A stretch of 64,000 nucleotides of DNA from Brenneria goodwinii (GCF_002291445.1 NZ_CP014137.1:1550001-1614000), one strand, 5' to 3'. Counted from the stretch's first letter, positions 26,619 through 35,640 are shown. Notes: generated by a model not told the origin, from the letters alone. Numbers and translations: made by a program.

Positions 26619-27478
26619 AAAAAATCTTTTTTTTGCGCGCGGTACTGGCAGTCACGCTATTGCCGCTGGTTTCTTCACTCAGTCTGGCGGATGCCACGCT
26701 CGATAAGATCAAAGCGCGCGGCAAACTGGTGGTGGGGGTGGATGGGGCGTCTCCGCCGTTTGGTTTGCTCGATCAGAAAACCGGCAAGATCGGCGGCTTT
26801 CAGACCGATCTGGGGCAGGATATCGCGCAGCGGCTGGGTGTGACGTTGGAAGTGGTACCAGTCACCGCCTCGACGCGCGTGCAGTTTCTGCAGTCCGGCA
26901 AGGTTGATCTGCTGATCGCCAATATTCAGTGGACCCAGGAGCGCAGCGAGGCGCTGAGCTATGCGTCGACGCCCTATAATCTGGTCGGCGGAGCGGCGAT
27001 CGTGTCTAAAGAGAGCAGCGTCAAGAGCTGGGCGGATTTAAAGGGCAAGGTGGCCTGCGTTTCTCAGGGCAGTAACTTCACTCGTCCATTGCAGGAGTAT
27101 GGCGCGACCGTCAAAGGCCTGCGCGGCATTCCCGAATCGCTGCTGGCGCTGAAGGGCGGCGCCTGCGACGCGTCGGTGCATATCTCGCCCGCCATGCATC
27201 TGGTGCTGGAAGGGCCGAGCGCGTCGCAGTGGCAGGACTACCGGCTAGCAACGCCCGACCCGTTGATCCCGTCGCCGACCGTGATCTGGACCCGGCGCGG
27301 CGAAGCCGATACCCGAAAGTTCGTTGATAATGTGATCCGAGACTGGCACCGTTCCGGCTCTCTGCTGCGCCTGGGGCAGCATTATGGCGTGCCGGACGAG
27401 TATTTCCGCGCCGCCAACGCCAAAGCGCAGCGAGGCGAATTCGACGCCGCGCCGCCGGAGCCGGAGCCGACTTTCTGA
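26615..27478 (+). CDS. ABC transporter substrate-binding protein 2 (family 3)
   Basis: A 287-residue paralogue of the preceding gene: signal peptide to about residue 25 (SLSLADA), then TLDKIKARGKLVVGVDGASPPFG. The block SWADLKGKVACVSQGSNFTRPL is nearly the same as in the first protein, including the cysteine and the SQGS(S/N)FTRPL loop likely to contact ligand. Tandem duplication with divergence suggests two related ligands for one permease. Followed after 31 bp by the first permease. Confidence 0.87.
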   Translation: MKKIFFLRAVLAVTLLPLVSSLSLADATLDKIKARGKLVVGVDGASPPFGLLDQKTGKIGGFQTDLGQDIAQRLGVTLEVVPVTASTRVQFLQSGKVDLLIANIQWTQERSEALSYASTPYNLVGGAAIVSKESSVKSWADLKGKVACVSQGSNFTRPLQEYGATVKGLRGIPESLLALKGGACDASVHISPAMHLVLEGPSASQWQDYRLATPDPLIPSPTVIWTRRGEADTRKFVDNVIRDWHRSGSLLRLGQHYGVPDEYFRAANAKAQRGEFDAAPPEPEPTF

Positions 27479-27509
27479 GTTCGGTTCGCGTAGCAAGGAG
27501 GATGAGACG

Positions 27510-28265
27510 ATGTATTCTGGGCAGTTGATTGACGCTTTCCTGACCGGGTTGGTGGGGTTTTTTAAACCACTGGGCCTGAACTATGCATTTGTACTGGACC
27601 CCGTTGACCGGGCCGCGTTTTTGAGCGGCATGGGCGTATCCCTTGAACTTTGTTTGCTGACTATTCCGTTCAGCCTGCTGATGGGGGTGCTCATCGCAGC
27701 GGCGCTCACCAGCCAGATGCGCTGGCTGACCGCGCCGGTCAGCGCTTTTGTCGAACTGGTGCGTAATACGCCGACGCTAGTGCAGCTGTATTGCGCCTTT
27801 CTGGTGCTCAATATGCTGATTACCCAGCATATCAGTCAGGGCAGCAACCCGATATCGCCGTTGATGTGGGTCGTGTTAGTGGTGTCGGTGCATAAGGCAG
27901 TGTTCCATGCCGAAGCGCTGCGCGCCGGCATTGAGGCGGTGGCGCCGGTTACGCTGGAGGCCGCCCGCGCCATGGCCTTCAGCCGACGGCAAATCTTCTG
28001 GTATATGCAACTGCCGTTAGCCGTGCGTTTTTCTCTGCCGGCGCTCGTCAATAATCTGGTGGATCTGGTTAAAATGACGGCCATCGCCTCGGCCATCGCC
28101 GTTGGCGACGTGACCTATCAGTCGATTATGATCTGGTCGCAGCGCGACAACGTACTGGAGCTAATCTTACTGATTCTGGTCTACTTTGCCGTGCTGACCT
28201 GGCTGGTCAGCGTCGCCGGGCGATGGCTGGAAAACCGCCTGAGGATGCCGGGCTATGGTCAATGA
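27510..28265 (+). CDS. ABC transporter permease 1 (HisM/GlnP type)
   Basis: A 251-residue inner-membrane permease with about five membrane helices. The motif EALRAGIEAVAPVTLEAARAMAFSR, split here as EALRAGIEAVAP and EAARAMAFSR, is the EAA loop that docks on the ATPase. Start at ATG 27510 with AGGAGG before it; upstream in-frame codons overlap the binding-protein gene in another frame and are rejected. It overlaps permease 2 by 11 bases. Confidence 0.88.
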   Translation: MYSGQLIDAFLTGLVGFFKPLGLNYAFVLDPVDRAAFLSGMGVSLELCLLTIPFSLLMGVLIAAALTSQMRWLTAPVSAFVELVRNTPTLVQLYCAFLVLNMLITQHISQGSNPISPLMWVVLVVSVHKAVFHAEALRAGIEAVAPVTLEAARAMAFSRRQIFWYMQLPLAVRFSLPALVNNLVDLVKMTAIASAIAVGDVTYQSIMIWSQRDNVLELILLILVYFAVLTWLVSVAGRWLENRLRMPGYGQ

Positions 28266-29076
28266 TATCGTGGTGAAAAGTATCGCGCGGCCGGGCAAAT
28301 GCCGCACGCTTATCGGCGCCGTGCTGTCTGATTTCTGGGCGATCGCGCTGCTGGCGATTGTGGCGGTCAATCTGCTGCTGGCAAACGCCGACAGCGCGCC
28401 GTTTGCCGTGACCCAGCTATGGCGCTGGCTGCCGGCGCTGTTTCAAGGGATAAGCGTCAACATCGTCATTAGCGCGCTGGCCATGCTGTTGGGCACGCTG
28501 CTGGGCGTGGCGGTGGGCGGCCTGTCGCTGGCGCCCTCGCGCCTGTTGCGCACGCTGACCCGGCTCTGGGTGCAGATTTTTCGCAACGCGCCGGTGCTGG
28601 TACTGATTTATTTCACCACCTATGTGTTTCCCTTCGAAATCGTTTTTCTGCACTGGTATATCCCTTTCCCCGATTGGGTTAAGGTGGTGATTGGACTTGG
28701 CCTGCCGGCCAGCGCCATCATCGCGGAGATTTTTCGCGGTGCGGTGCAGTCCATCCCCAGCGCCCAGTGGGAAACCGCGCAGTCGATGGCTTTTAGCCGT
28801 AATCAGATTTTTCGCTACGTCATTCTGCCGCAGTGCGTGCGCCGGATGCTGCCGCCGTGGATGAATGTGTATGCCAGCATCACCATGAGTACCTCGCTGG
28901 CTTCGCTGGTCGGCGTGCATGACGTGGTGGATATGGCCACTATTGCCAGTAATACCGTGGCGCGGGTTGATTTCACCATTCTGGTTTACTTCACGCTGCT
29001 GCTGTTTTTTTTCTACTATTGTTACCCGATCGCCCGCATGACTCGCCTGTTGGAAAAGCGTCTGATCGGGCGTTGA
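28255..29076 (+). CDS. ABC transporter permease 2 (HisQ/GlnP type)
   Basis: A 273-residue permease with about five membrane helices. A charged N-terminus is followed by the first helix (FWAIALLAIVAVNLLLA); the EAA loop reads AEIFRGAVQSIPSAQWETAQ and SMAFSRNQIF. Starts within the end of permease 1, so translation is coupled. It forms the heterodimeric pore with permease 1, with the ATPase encoded divergently at 21634-22422. No terminator is seen directly after it; the Pro-rich small gene follows 222 bp on. Confidence 0.88.
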   Translation: MVNDIVVKSIARPGKCRTLIGAVLSDFWAIALLAIVAVNLLLANADSAPFAVTQLWRWLPALFQGISVNIVISALAMLLGTLLGVAVGGLSLAPSRLLRTLTRLWVQIFRNAPVLVLIYFTTYVFPFEIVFLHWYIPFPDWVKVVIGLGLPASAIIAEIFRGAVQSIPSAQWETAQSMAFSRNQIFRYVILPQCVRRMLPPWMNVYASITMSTSLASLVGVHDVVDMATIASNTVARVDFTILVYFTLLLFFFYYCYPIARMTRLLEKRLIGR

Positions 29077-29298
29077 ATCTCTCAGACGAGCGGTTGGCGC
29101 GACGACGGGATAAATCCAGGCTTGACGCCGCCGAGCGACGAAGGTTCGCCTCTTATCAGTAGAACGCATCAGGCGTTTTTTGTGCTTTCCCTCTCAGCTT
29201 CTATGCTTAATAGACTGGCGCTGGTTTCGACAGCCAGTCTCATCGGCATTTCAGTAGCTGGATTTGACGCCAATTCATCCAACACCGAGGAGAAAGAT

Positions 29299-29442
29299 AT
29301 GTATATTCAGAGCGCGGCTGAATATCCGCTTGTTGATACGATCCCTACCGACCCGATTCCTATCCCGGATCCGTTGCCCAAACCGCCGCCGATCCCCGAT
29401 CCAGACCCGAAACCGATTATCGATCCGCCGCCATACCGGTGA
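29299..29442 (+). CDS. Small proline-rich protein (47 residues)
   Basis: ATG at 29299 has a strong ribosome site (GAGGAGA, 8 bases before). The product starts MYIQSAAEYPLVDTIPTD, then becomes a proline-aspartate-isoleucine repeat built of P(I/L/K)PDP and PKP units, ending DPPPYR. About 40 per cent of residues are Pro. The frame is open further upstream (to 29122), with a hydrophobic stretch that could be a signal peptide, but no ribosome site is seen there. Followed by a terminator at 29526. I do not recognise the family; a polyproline peptide that depends on EF-P for translation is likely. Confidence 0.55.
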   Translation: MYIQSAAEYPLVDTIPTDPIPIPDPLPKPPPIPDPDPKPIIDPPPYR

Positions 29443-29479
29443 CGAACACGGTCATGCACTGTCGGTGCCTATTGGAGAG

Positions 29480-29499
29480 ATGCCCGCCTGCGCGGGCAT
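29480..29499. repeat. 20-bp palindrome related to the repeat element core
   Basis: ATGCCCGC-CTGC-GCGGGCAT is a perfect 8-bp stem palindrome. It resembles the ATTCCCGC-N4-GCGGGAAT half of the elements at 15675 and 35641 with two compensating base changes. Confidence 0.5.
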
Positions 29500-29525
29500 A
29501 ACGATGTCAGGGGGAGCGCCTTGAC

Positions 29526-29557
29526 CAGAGAGGCTTAACACCCTCTCTGTGCTTTTT
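29526..29557 (+). terminator. Terminator after the Pro-rich gene
   Basis: CAGAGAGG (29526-29533) pairs with CCTCTCTG (29542-29549), 8-base loop, followed by TGCTTTTT. Faces the plus strand and would end the small proline-rich gene and perhaps the ABC operon. Confidence 0.75.
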
Positions 29558-29597
29558 AATCAACGCGTTAACTTGATTATCGGCTTGTTTTGGGCGC

Positions 29598-30536
29598 CTA
29601 TTTGATTTCGAGTACGTCAAGTCGGGTAAGCGGGGCGATCTCGTCGTTGTCCTCATCTGGCTGCCAGCCGGCAGGCAGCAGCGGGATCGCCTCGCGATCA
29701 AAGGCCAGGTCGCCGCCGTCAATGACTTCACTGTCATGATGTATGGCTTTGAAATCAAACAGCGCATTATCGGCAAGATGGGAAGGCACCACGTTCTGCA
29801 TGGCGCTGAACATGGTTTCAATGCGGCCTGGGTAACGTTTATCCCAGTCGCGCAGCATGTCTTTAATCACCTGACGTTGTAAATTGGGCTGCGAGCCGCA
29901 AAGATTACAGGGAATAATCGGGTACTGACGGGCTTCGGCGAAACGCTCAATATCCTTTTCCCGGCAATAAGCCAACGGGCGGATAACAACGTGTTTTCCA
30001 TCGTCGCTCATCAGTTTCGGCGGCATACCTTTCAATTTCCCACCGTAGAACATATTCAGAAACAGCGTTTGCAAGATGTCGTCACGGTGATGACCAAGGG
30101 CTATTTTGGTTGCGCCCAGTTCCGTGGCCGTACGGTATAAGATACCGCGGCGCAGGCGTGAACACAGCGAACAGGTGGTTTTACCTTCCGGAATTTTTTC
30201 TTTAACGATACCGTAAGTGTTCTCTTCCACTATCTTGTACTCAATGCCAAGACTATCAAGATATTGCGGCAACACATGTTCAGGGAAACCCGGCTGCTTT
30301 TGATCAAGATTGACGGCAACCAGCGAGAAGTTAACCGGCGCGCTCTGTTGCAGATTGCGCAGAATTTCCAGCATGGTGAAACTGTCTTTACCGCCGGACA
30401 GACAAACCATAATGCGGTCGCCTTCTTCAATCATATTGAAGTCGGCGATAGCTTCACCCACGTTGCGGCGCAGGCGCTTTTGAAGTTTGTTTAAATTATA
30501 TTGCTGCTTCTTGTTAACTTGCTGTTTCTCTTCCAT
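29598..30536 (-). CDS. ttcA: tRNA 2-thiocytidine(32) synthetase TtcA
   Basis: Iron-sulfur enzyme that thiolates cytidine 32 in tRNA using ATP. The 312-residue protein has the PP-loop SGGKDS at residues 47-52, a CxxC in TTCSLCSRLRRGILY (near 122) and another Cys-x-x-Cys in IPCNLCGSQPN (near 213), which carry the [4Fe-4S] cluster. Length equals the E. coli enzyme (311). In E. coli this gene borders the Rac prophage; here it is flanked by an accessory island on one side and an MFS remnant on the other, in keeping with a recombination-prone spot. Confidence 0.96.
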   Translation of the reverse strand: MEEKQQVNKKQQYNLNKLQKRLRRNVGEAIADFNMIEEGDRIMVCLSGGKDSFTMLEILRNLQQSAPVNFSLVAVNLDQKQPGFPEHVLPQYLDSLGIEYKIVEENTYGIVKEKIPEGKTTCSLCSRLRRGILYRTATELGATKIALGHHRDDILQTLFLNMFYGGKLKGMPPKLMSDDGKHVVIRPLAYCREKDIERFAEARQYPIIPCNLCGSQPNLQRQVIKDMLRDWDKRYPGRIETMFSAMQNVVPSHLADNALFDFKAIHHDSEVIDGGDLAFDREAIPLLPAGWQPDEDNDEIAPLTRLDVLEIK

Positions 30537-30758
30537 TTCTACACGTGCTCATTCTGGAAAGGGGCACCACAGGGGCAAAATAGTTACCGTACAAGTTTTT
30601 AACCAACATGCATAAGTATGGCGTGTATGGTACGGATTCCGGCGACGAATGCCAGATCAGTTTTTCCGGATCCGCACGTCAGCGAATGGGTAGCCTGGTG
30701 TTATTCCCGTCTGGATTGTCCAACTGCGAACGGTTTACCGTCAGGGTGGCGATCTCCG

Positions 30759-31058
30759 GCCGGTATTGGCGCCGGCATCTATCTTGCAACCGGCATAGCG
30801 GCAGCGGCCTCGCTCTCTGCGCCTCATGCGCGAAGTAAATCTATTGCAATTCTAATGGGAGGAATGGCAAGCGGCACCGTGCTGGGCGTACCCTTGAGTC
30901 TGATACTGGCAGATTATGCCGGATGGCAATCGGCCTTGTGGTTGACCGCCGGGTTAGGGCTGATTTCGCTCATCGCGCTGTGGCGTAAGCTCCCAGTGCT
31001 ACCCGCATTATTGATCTTATGCCGTATTCGCGCATTTATCGGTGTGACAGTGAAATAA
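30759..31058 (+). pseudogene. Internal fragment of an MFS (DHA1-type) transporter
   Basis: In one frame there is an MFS stretch: GIGAGIYLATGIAAAASLSA, then ILMGGMASGTVLGVPLSLIL, ADYAGWQSALWLTAGLGLIS. This corresponds to helices 4-6 of sugar- or drug-efflux DHA1 proteins. The sequence before 30759 in this frame is not MFS-like, and it ends after about 100 residues, so both the first three helices and the C-terminal half are missing. Probably the leftover of a gene lost between ttcA and ydbJ. Confidence 0.65.
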
Positions 31059-31126
31059 GGTGTGGTAAATAGAGTGGTGCGGAGCCACTACTCACTTCAC
31101 ATAATAAAACGATTCGGAGCCAGAGA

Positions 31127-31414
31127 ATGAAATTGTATCAATGGTTATTCACTGCTGCTGTCCTCGTGCTGTCTGGATGCGGCAATAGTGAAAGAACCAC
31201 GGCCGTCAATCAGCAGGAGCCTTCATTTAATAACGGCAATCCCACCGTGCTGCTGAAAAGCGATTCGCCTGCTGACGCAAGCTGTTCGTTAATGGGGGGA
31301 ACGATGGCGTTGTCCAGGCAGTTAAATGGCGCCAGCGTGGGGACTTGCCAGTTGGCGAATGGCAAACGTTGTGATGAACGCGCATTGATGAATGGCACCT
31401 GTCCCGCAGGTTGA
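31127..31414 (+). CDS. ydbJ: DUF333 lipoprotein YdbJ-like
   Basis: A 95-residue predicted lipoprotein. The signal peptide ends with the lipobox LSGC (Cys18). The C-terminal half is a DUF333 domain: DASCSLMGGTMAL and GTCQLANGKRCDERAL followed by NGTC, with the cysteine pattern of that family. Function unknown. Position before ldhA agrees with the E. coli ydbJ-hslJ-ldhA order, with hslJ missing. Convergent with ldhA. Confidence 0.8.
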   Translation: MKLYQWLFTAAVLVLSGCGNSERTTAVNQQEPSFNNGNPTVLLKSDSPADASCSLMGGTMALSRQLNGASVGTCQLANGKRCDERALMNGTCPAG

Positions 31415-31460
31415 TCCCCGCGAAGGCGTAAGGCCGCCGCAGGGGATAAGCGGAACTGAC

Positions 31461-32453
31461 TCAAGGGTTCAATAAATTAGTGCACTCTTCGCCCCGGCTT
31501 ATCTGGCTCAGGTTTTGGAGCGTTGTCTGAGAGATGCTGGTCAACGCTTCTTCCGTCAGAAAGGCCTGATGGCCGGTAAACAACACGTTATGACAGGCGG
31601 ACAGGCGGCGGAACACGTCGTCCTGAATAACGTCATTGGATTTGTCGGCAAAGAATAAATCGCGCTCGTTCTCATAGACGTCCATCCCCAGCGAGCCGAT
31701 TTTCTGCAGCTTCAGCGCGTCAATGGCGGCTTGTGAGTCGATTAATCCGCCGCGGCTGGTATTAATGATCATCACGCCGTTTTTCATCTGCGAGAACGCG
31801 GTCTGATTAAGCAGATGGTGGTTTTCCGGCGTCAGCGGGCAGTGTAATGAAATGACGTCCGAACGGGCATACAGCGTTTTCAGGTCCACATATTCCGCGC
31901 CCAGTTCCAGTGCCTGAGGGTTTGGATAGGGATCGAACGCCAGCAGGCGCATACCGAACCCTTTCAGGATGCGCATGGTGGCGATACCGATCTTGCCGGT
32001 GCCGATAATGCCCGCGGTGCGGTTGTGCATGTTGAAACCAATCAAGCCTTCCAGCGAGAAATTAGCGTCACGGGTACGCTGATAGGCACGATGAATGCGG
32101 CGATTAAGGCACATCATCATCCCGACCGCATGTTCAGCCACCGCTTCAGGTGAATAGGCCGGCACCCGAACCACGCTAATCCCCAGCTCTTTGGCCGCAT
32201 CAAGGTCGACATTGTTGAAACCCGCGCAACGTAACGCCAGCGTTTTTACCCCAAGTTTCGCCAGCTTGGTCAACACTTCACGGCCACCGTCATCGTTAAC
32301 AAAAATGCACACGGCCTGGCAGCCTGCTGCCGTTGCCGTGGTGCGTTTCGTCAGCATGAAATCGAAAAATTCAATTTGATAGCCAAACTGTTGGTTAACT
32401 CGCTCTAAATACTTACGATCGTATTGTTTAGTACTGTAAACTGCCAATTTCAT
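31461..32453 (-). CDS. ldhA: Fermentative D-lactate dehydrogenase
   Basis: NADH-dependent reduction of pyruvate to D-lactate in the cytoplasm. 330 residues, one longer than E. coli. The nucleotide-binding motif GTGKIG lies near residue 152. The catalytic residues are visible as Arg in NTSRGGLIDS, Glu in YENERDLFF and His in FTGHQAFLT. Start ATG 32453 with a GGAG-like site in CGGAGAAAC. Divergent from ydbH across 243 bp. Confidence 0.96.
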   Translation of the reverse strand: MKLAVYSTKQYDRKYLERVNQQFGYQIEFFDFMLTKRTTATAAGCQAVCIFVNDDGGREVLTKLAKLGVKTLALRCAGFNNVDLDAAKELGISVVRVPAYSPEAVAEHAVGMMMCLNRRIHRAYQRTRDANFSLEGLIGFNMHNRTAGIIGTGKIGIATMRILKGFGMRLLAFDPYPNPQALELGAEYVDLKTLYARSDVISLHCPLTPENHHLLNQTAFSQMKNGVMIINTSRGGLIDSQAAIDALKLQKIGSLGMDVYENERDLFFADKSNDVIQDDVFRRLSACHNVLFTGHQAFLTEEALTSISQTTLQNLSQISRGEECTNLLNP

Positions 32454-32696
32454 AGCGTGTTTCTCCGCAAAGTCCTCTTGTTAAGCTATCAGAAAATACT
32501 GAATAGACAAACTGTTGCTTGACTAACAATAACACCATAATCATAGGGAGCGATAAGGCGTAGAAAGTTCAGTATGCAGTCTTATGGTTGTCTACTATAT
32601 AAAGGTGAAGGGATTAACAGCCTATAATTCCTACATAATAGAGCAGGAAATAACAGGTTTTGGTTTTACATGGAACAGGATGCTTAATATCCCCTA

Positions 32697-35285
32697 ATGA
32701 CTAAAAAATATTCACTGGCAGGATTGGCGCTGGTACTGCTGTTGCTGATCGTGTCATGGCGAACGCTGCCGCAATGGTTGCCTCGTTTAATTGGGATCTG
32801 GTTGCCGTCAGAGATGTCGTTCACGCTGAACTCTTCGCCCGTTTGGCACGATGGGGGGCTGCGCAGTCAAGGGTTCAGCCTGCAAGCCGGTGACTGTCGG
32901 TTGCTGGATGTGCAGGATATTTCGCTGCGCCGACAATCCGGGCGCTGGCATATCGATACGACCGCGGTCACGCTGGATAGCGATTGCCTGGCGCAACTGT
33001 CATCCGGTACGGATACGGCTCCTGCGCTGTTGTCGCAATGGCAGCGGCGTTTGCCTGCCGCAGATATCACGATTAAAACATTCACGCTAAAACCCTGGCA
33101 GGATTATGCCGGACAGGTGCGGCTAAGCACCGATGGCAACACGCGACAGACGATCGATTATCAGGGCGATCAATTGGCTTTTCAGGCGGAATTAAACGAT
33201 CGGCATCTTGTATTGCGCAACGGCATGCTGGCCCCCCCGGCGGATTATTCCCGTTTACACATCGACGGAGAGATGGATCTGTCCGATACGCTGGCGCGGT
33301 TCCCTGAGCAGGGCACGCTAAAGGGCCAATTGACGACGGGTCAAACGCCGGAGTCGGTATCGGCGTCATTGCGTTGGCAAGGCCGGCAGGGATCGCTGTC
33401 ATTAAATGCCGTGGGTGATGATGAACCCCTGGTGTTATTACCGTGGCAACTGACGCCAGACGCGGTACAGATTAAGAACGGTACTTGGCGCTGGCCTTAT
33501 GCCGGACAACCGCTATCCGGTCAGCTATCGGTCACATTGCAGCATTGGCGTCAGGGACTGGATAAAACCCGCATTGATGCCCGTATGAATATGCTAACGC
33601 AGGGGCATAATGGTAAAGCCAATGCCGTGCTGGTTCTGGGGCCGGGCAATCTGGGCTTGGTAGACAGCCAACTGCGTTTCCAGTTGACCGGTCAGGCGAA
33701 CCTGGCGGATATCTCGGTGACCGCGTCATTGCCGGGCATGATCCAGGGTTCGGTGTTGAATCCCGAATTGTCTATTTTGCCGGGGGCGTTATTGCGCGCC
33801 TGGGGAACGCTGGCGCCGCAGCTACGGCTTGAAGAGGCGCGCTGGCCGCTGGCCGGCGTCAGGATCGGGGCGTCCGGCATTAATGGCCGATTACAGGCGA
33901 TTGTTAAAGCCCATGACGAATATTGGGGGCGGTTCAATCTGCATCTTGATGGACAGGCGCAAGATTTTTGGCCGGATAGCGGGCAGTGGCAGTGGCGTTA
34001 CTGGGGGCGTGGGCAACTGCCGCCGTTAAAGGCTAAGTGGGATGTGGCCGGCAGAGGCCGCTGGCAGGACACGCTTATTGAGGTGCAGCAGCTTTCCAGC
34101 GGGCTGGATCAACTGAGTTATGGTTTGGTGACGGCTCACCAGCCCCGGCTGACACTCACGGAGCCGATGCGCTGGCAGCGTACTCAAGCGGACGCGCATT
34201 TTCAGGGCGCGTTGCAACTGGCGACGGAACAGGTGGATTTCAGTAACGGCGGTTATCTTCCGCCATCGCTGATATCGTTTAAACTGAATGGTCGCGATCC
34301 CGGTGATTTCCTTTGGCAGGGGCGGCTACAGGCGCAGGATATCGGTCCGGTTACGCTGCGCGGACGTTGGGATGGCGAACGCCTGCGCGGTGGCGCATGG
34401 TGGCCGCAACAGCCGCTGACCGTATTTCAGCCGCTTTTGTCGTCCAGATTGAACATGAATATCCGGGCCGGACAATTTTATGCGCAGTCCGCTTTCTCTG
34501 CCGCCCGCGGAGAAGGATTCCGCGCCGGCGGACACTGGGTGGTGAAAAACGGCGAGCTGTGGTTGCAGGATGGCGAAGTGCGCGGCGTTAATTTTACATT
34601 ACCTTATCGCCTTCAGGATCAGCGCTGGCAGTTAGGCGTGAGACAGCCGGTCACGCTGCGCATTGATACCCTGGATAATTTGTTTCGGATGACGGATATC
34701 CGGGTCGATTTGCAGGGGTTTTACCCATACAGCGAAGGGCAACCGCTGACGATGTCGCAGGCCAGTATGGATGTTTTGGGCGGACATATCGCTCTGTCGG
34801 CCTTACGCTGGCCCCAGCATGACGACGCATTATTAACTGTGGAAAGTGTCGAACTAAGCGAACTGTTGACGGCGTTGAAGCTGAAACAGATCGCCATGTC
34901 CGGGAAGGTGAGCGGCGTTTTACCGCTTAATTTTAATCATCCGCAAATGTTGATTCAAAAAGGGCGCGTCACCAATGATAGCTTCCTGACGCTACGGCTG
35001 GATCAGCAGTTGGCCGAGGAACTGGCAAGTAAAAACATGGCCACTGGCGCAGCCATTGGCTGGCTGCGTTATTTGGAAATCGGCCGCTCCTATGCCACGG
35101 TTGAGTTGGATAATCAGGGCGCGCTGTCTTTGACCTCGCAAATTCAGGGGAAAAACCCGACGCTCAGCGCCGACAGGCAGGTGACGCTCAACTACCGCCA
35201 TCAGGAGAATATCTTCCAGCTATGGCGCAGCTTACGCTTCGGCGATAATTTGCAGGATACGCTGGAGCAGCGGGCGAATGAATAA
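32697..35285 (+). CDS. ydbH: AsmA-like intermembrane phospholipid transport protein YdbH
   Basis: Large periplasm-spanning protein of the AsmA/TamB/YhdP group (DUF748-like), thought to carry phospholipids from inner to outer membrane in partial redundancy with TamB and YhdP. 862 residues (E. coli 879). One N-terminal membrane anchor (about 6-22, LAGLALVLLLLIVSWRTL) is followed by a long beta-rich region. It overlaps the ynbE lipoprotein frame and forms the ydbH-ynbE pair; YnbE is the outer-membrane partner. ydbL, the third gene in E. coli, is absent. The start has a poor ribosome site. Confidence 0.92.
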   Translation: MTKKYSLAGLALVLLLLIVSWRTLPQWLPRLIGIWLPSEMSFTLNSSPVWHDGGLRSQGFSLQAGDCRLLDVQDISLRRQSGRWHIDTTAVTLDSDCLAQLSSGTDTAPALLSQWQRRLPAADITIKTFTLKPWQDYAGQVRLSTDGNTRQTIDYQGDQLAFQAELNDRHLVLRNGMLAPPADYSRLHIDGEMDLSDTLARFPEQGTLKGQLTTGQTPESVSASLRWQGRQGSLSLNAVGDDEPLVLLPWQLTPDAVQIKNGTWRWPYAGQPLSGQLSVTLQHWRQGLDKTRIDARMNMLTQGHNGKANAVLVLGPGNLGLVDSQLRFQLTGQANLADISVTASLPGMIQGSVLNPELSILPGALLRAWGTLAPQLRLEEARWPLAGVRIGASGINGRLQAIVKAHDEYWGRFNLHLDGQAQDFWPDSGQWQWRYWGRGQLPPLKAKWDVAGRGRWQDTLIEVQQLSSGLDQLSYGLVTAHQPRLTLTEPMRWQRTQADAHFQGALQLATEQVDFSNGGYLPPSLISFKLNGRDPGDFLWQGRLQAQDIGPVTLRGRWDGERLRGGAWWPQQPLTVFQPLLSSRLNMNIRAGQFYAQSAFSAARGEGFRAGGHWVVKNGELWLQDGEVRGVNFTLPYRLQDQRWQLGVRQPVTLRIDTLDNLFRMTDIRVDLQGFYPYSEGQPLTMSQASMDVLGGHIALSALRWPQHDDALLTVESVELSELLTALKLKQIAMSGKVSGVLPLNFNHPQMLIQKGRVTNDSFLTLRLDQQLAEELASKNMATGAAIGWLRYLEIGRSYATVELDNQGALSLTSQIQGKNPTLSADRQVTLNYRHQENIFQLWRSLRFGDNLQDTLEQRANE

Positions 35286-35298
35286 TCAGGATTGGATG

Positions 35299-35517
35299 AT
35301 GAAAAAATTATATACATGGCCGGGAGCGCTCTGCGTGCTGCTGTTGACAGGGTGCATACCGCGAATAGAAGTGGCGGCGCCCAAAGAGCCGATAACCATC
35401 AATATGAACGTCAAAATCGAGCATGAGATTTACATTAAGGCCGACAAAGAAGCCGCTCAGCTGTTGGAGAAATCAGACAATGCCGCGGGTAAAGAGGTAA
35501 AAAATCGCCGGGAGTGA
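35299..35517 (+). CDS. ynbE: YnbE lipoprotein
   Basis: Outer-membrane lipoprotein partner of YdbH. The lipobox is LLTGC; the mature part begins IPRIEVAAPKEPITINMNVK, a stretch nearly identical to E. coli YnbE and expected to extend the YdbH beta-groove. Start taken at ATG 35299, giving 72 residues (an ATG at 35296 is equivalent; one at 35278 overlaps ydbH and lacks a site). The tail after the conserved part is longer than in E. coli (61 residues). Possible coupling to ydbH. Confidence 0.88.
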   Translation: MKKLYTWPGALCVLLLTGCIPRIEVAAPKEPITINMNVKIEHEIYIKADKEAAQLLEKSDNAAGKEVKNRRE

Positions 35518-35562
35518 TGAAACGCCGCTTGCGACGGCCTGTCCATAGCGTCCGCCCGCTAT

Positions 35563-35586
35563 AAAAAACGCGCCGAAAGGCGCGCC
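35563..35586 (-). terminator. Terminator for azoR
   Basis: On the minus strand the hairpin CGCGCC-TTTC-GGCGCG is followed by six T (35563-35568). It lies about 240 bp beyond the azoR stop, on the far side of the repeat element. A similar hairpin, CGCGCC-GGAA-GGCGCG, without T-run, sits at 35752-35767, so the two GC hairpins bracket the inserted repeat. Confidence 0.65.
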
Positions 35587-35640
35587 AGACTGCTGACAAA
35601 GCCCTAATATACCCCTGTCATCCTTCACGGCCCCAGCGCG

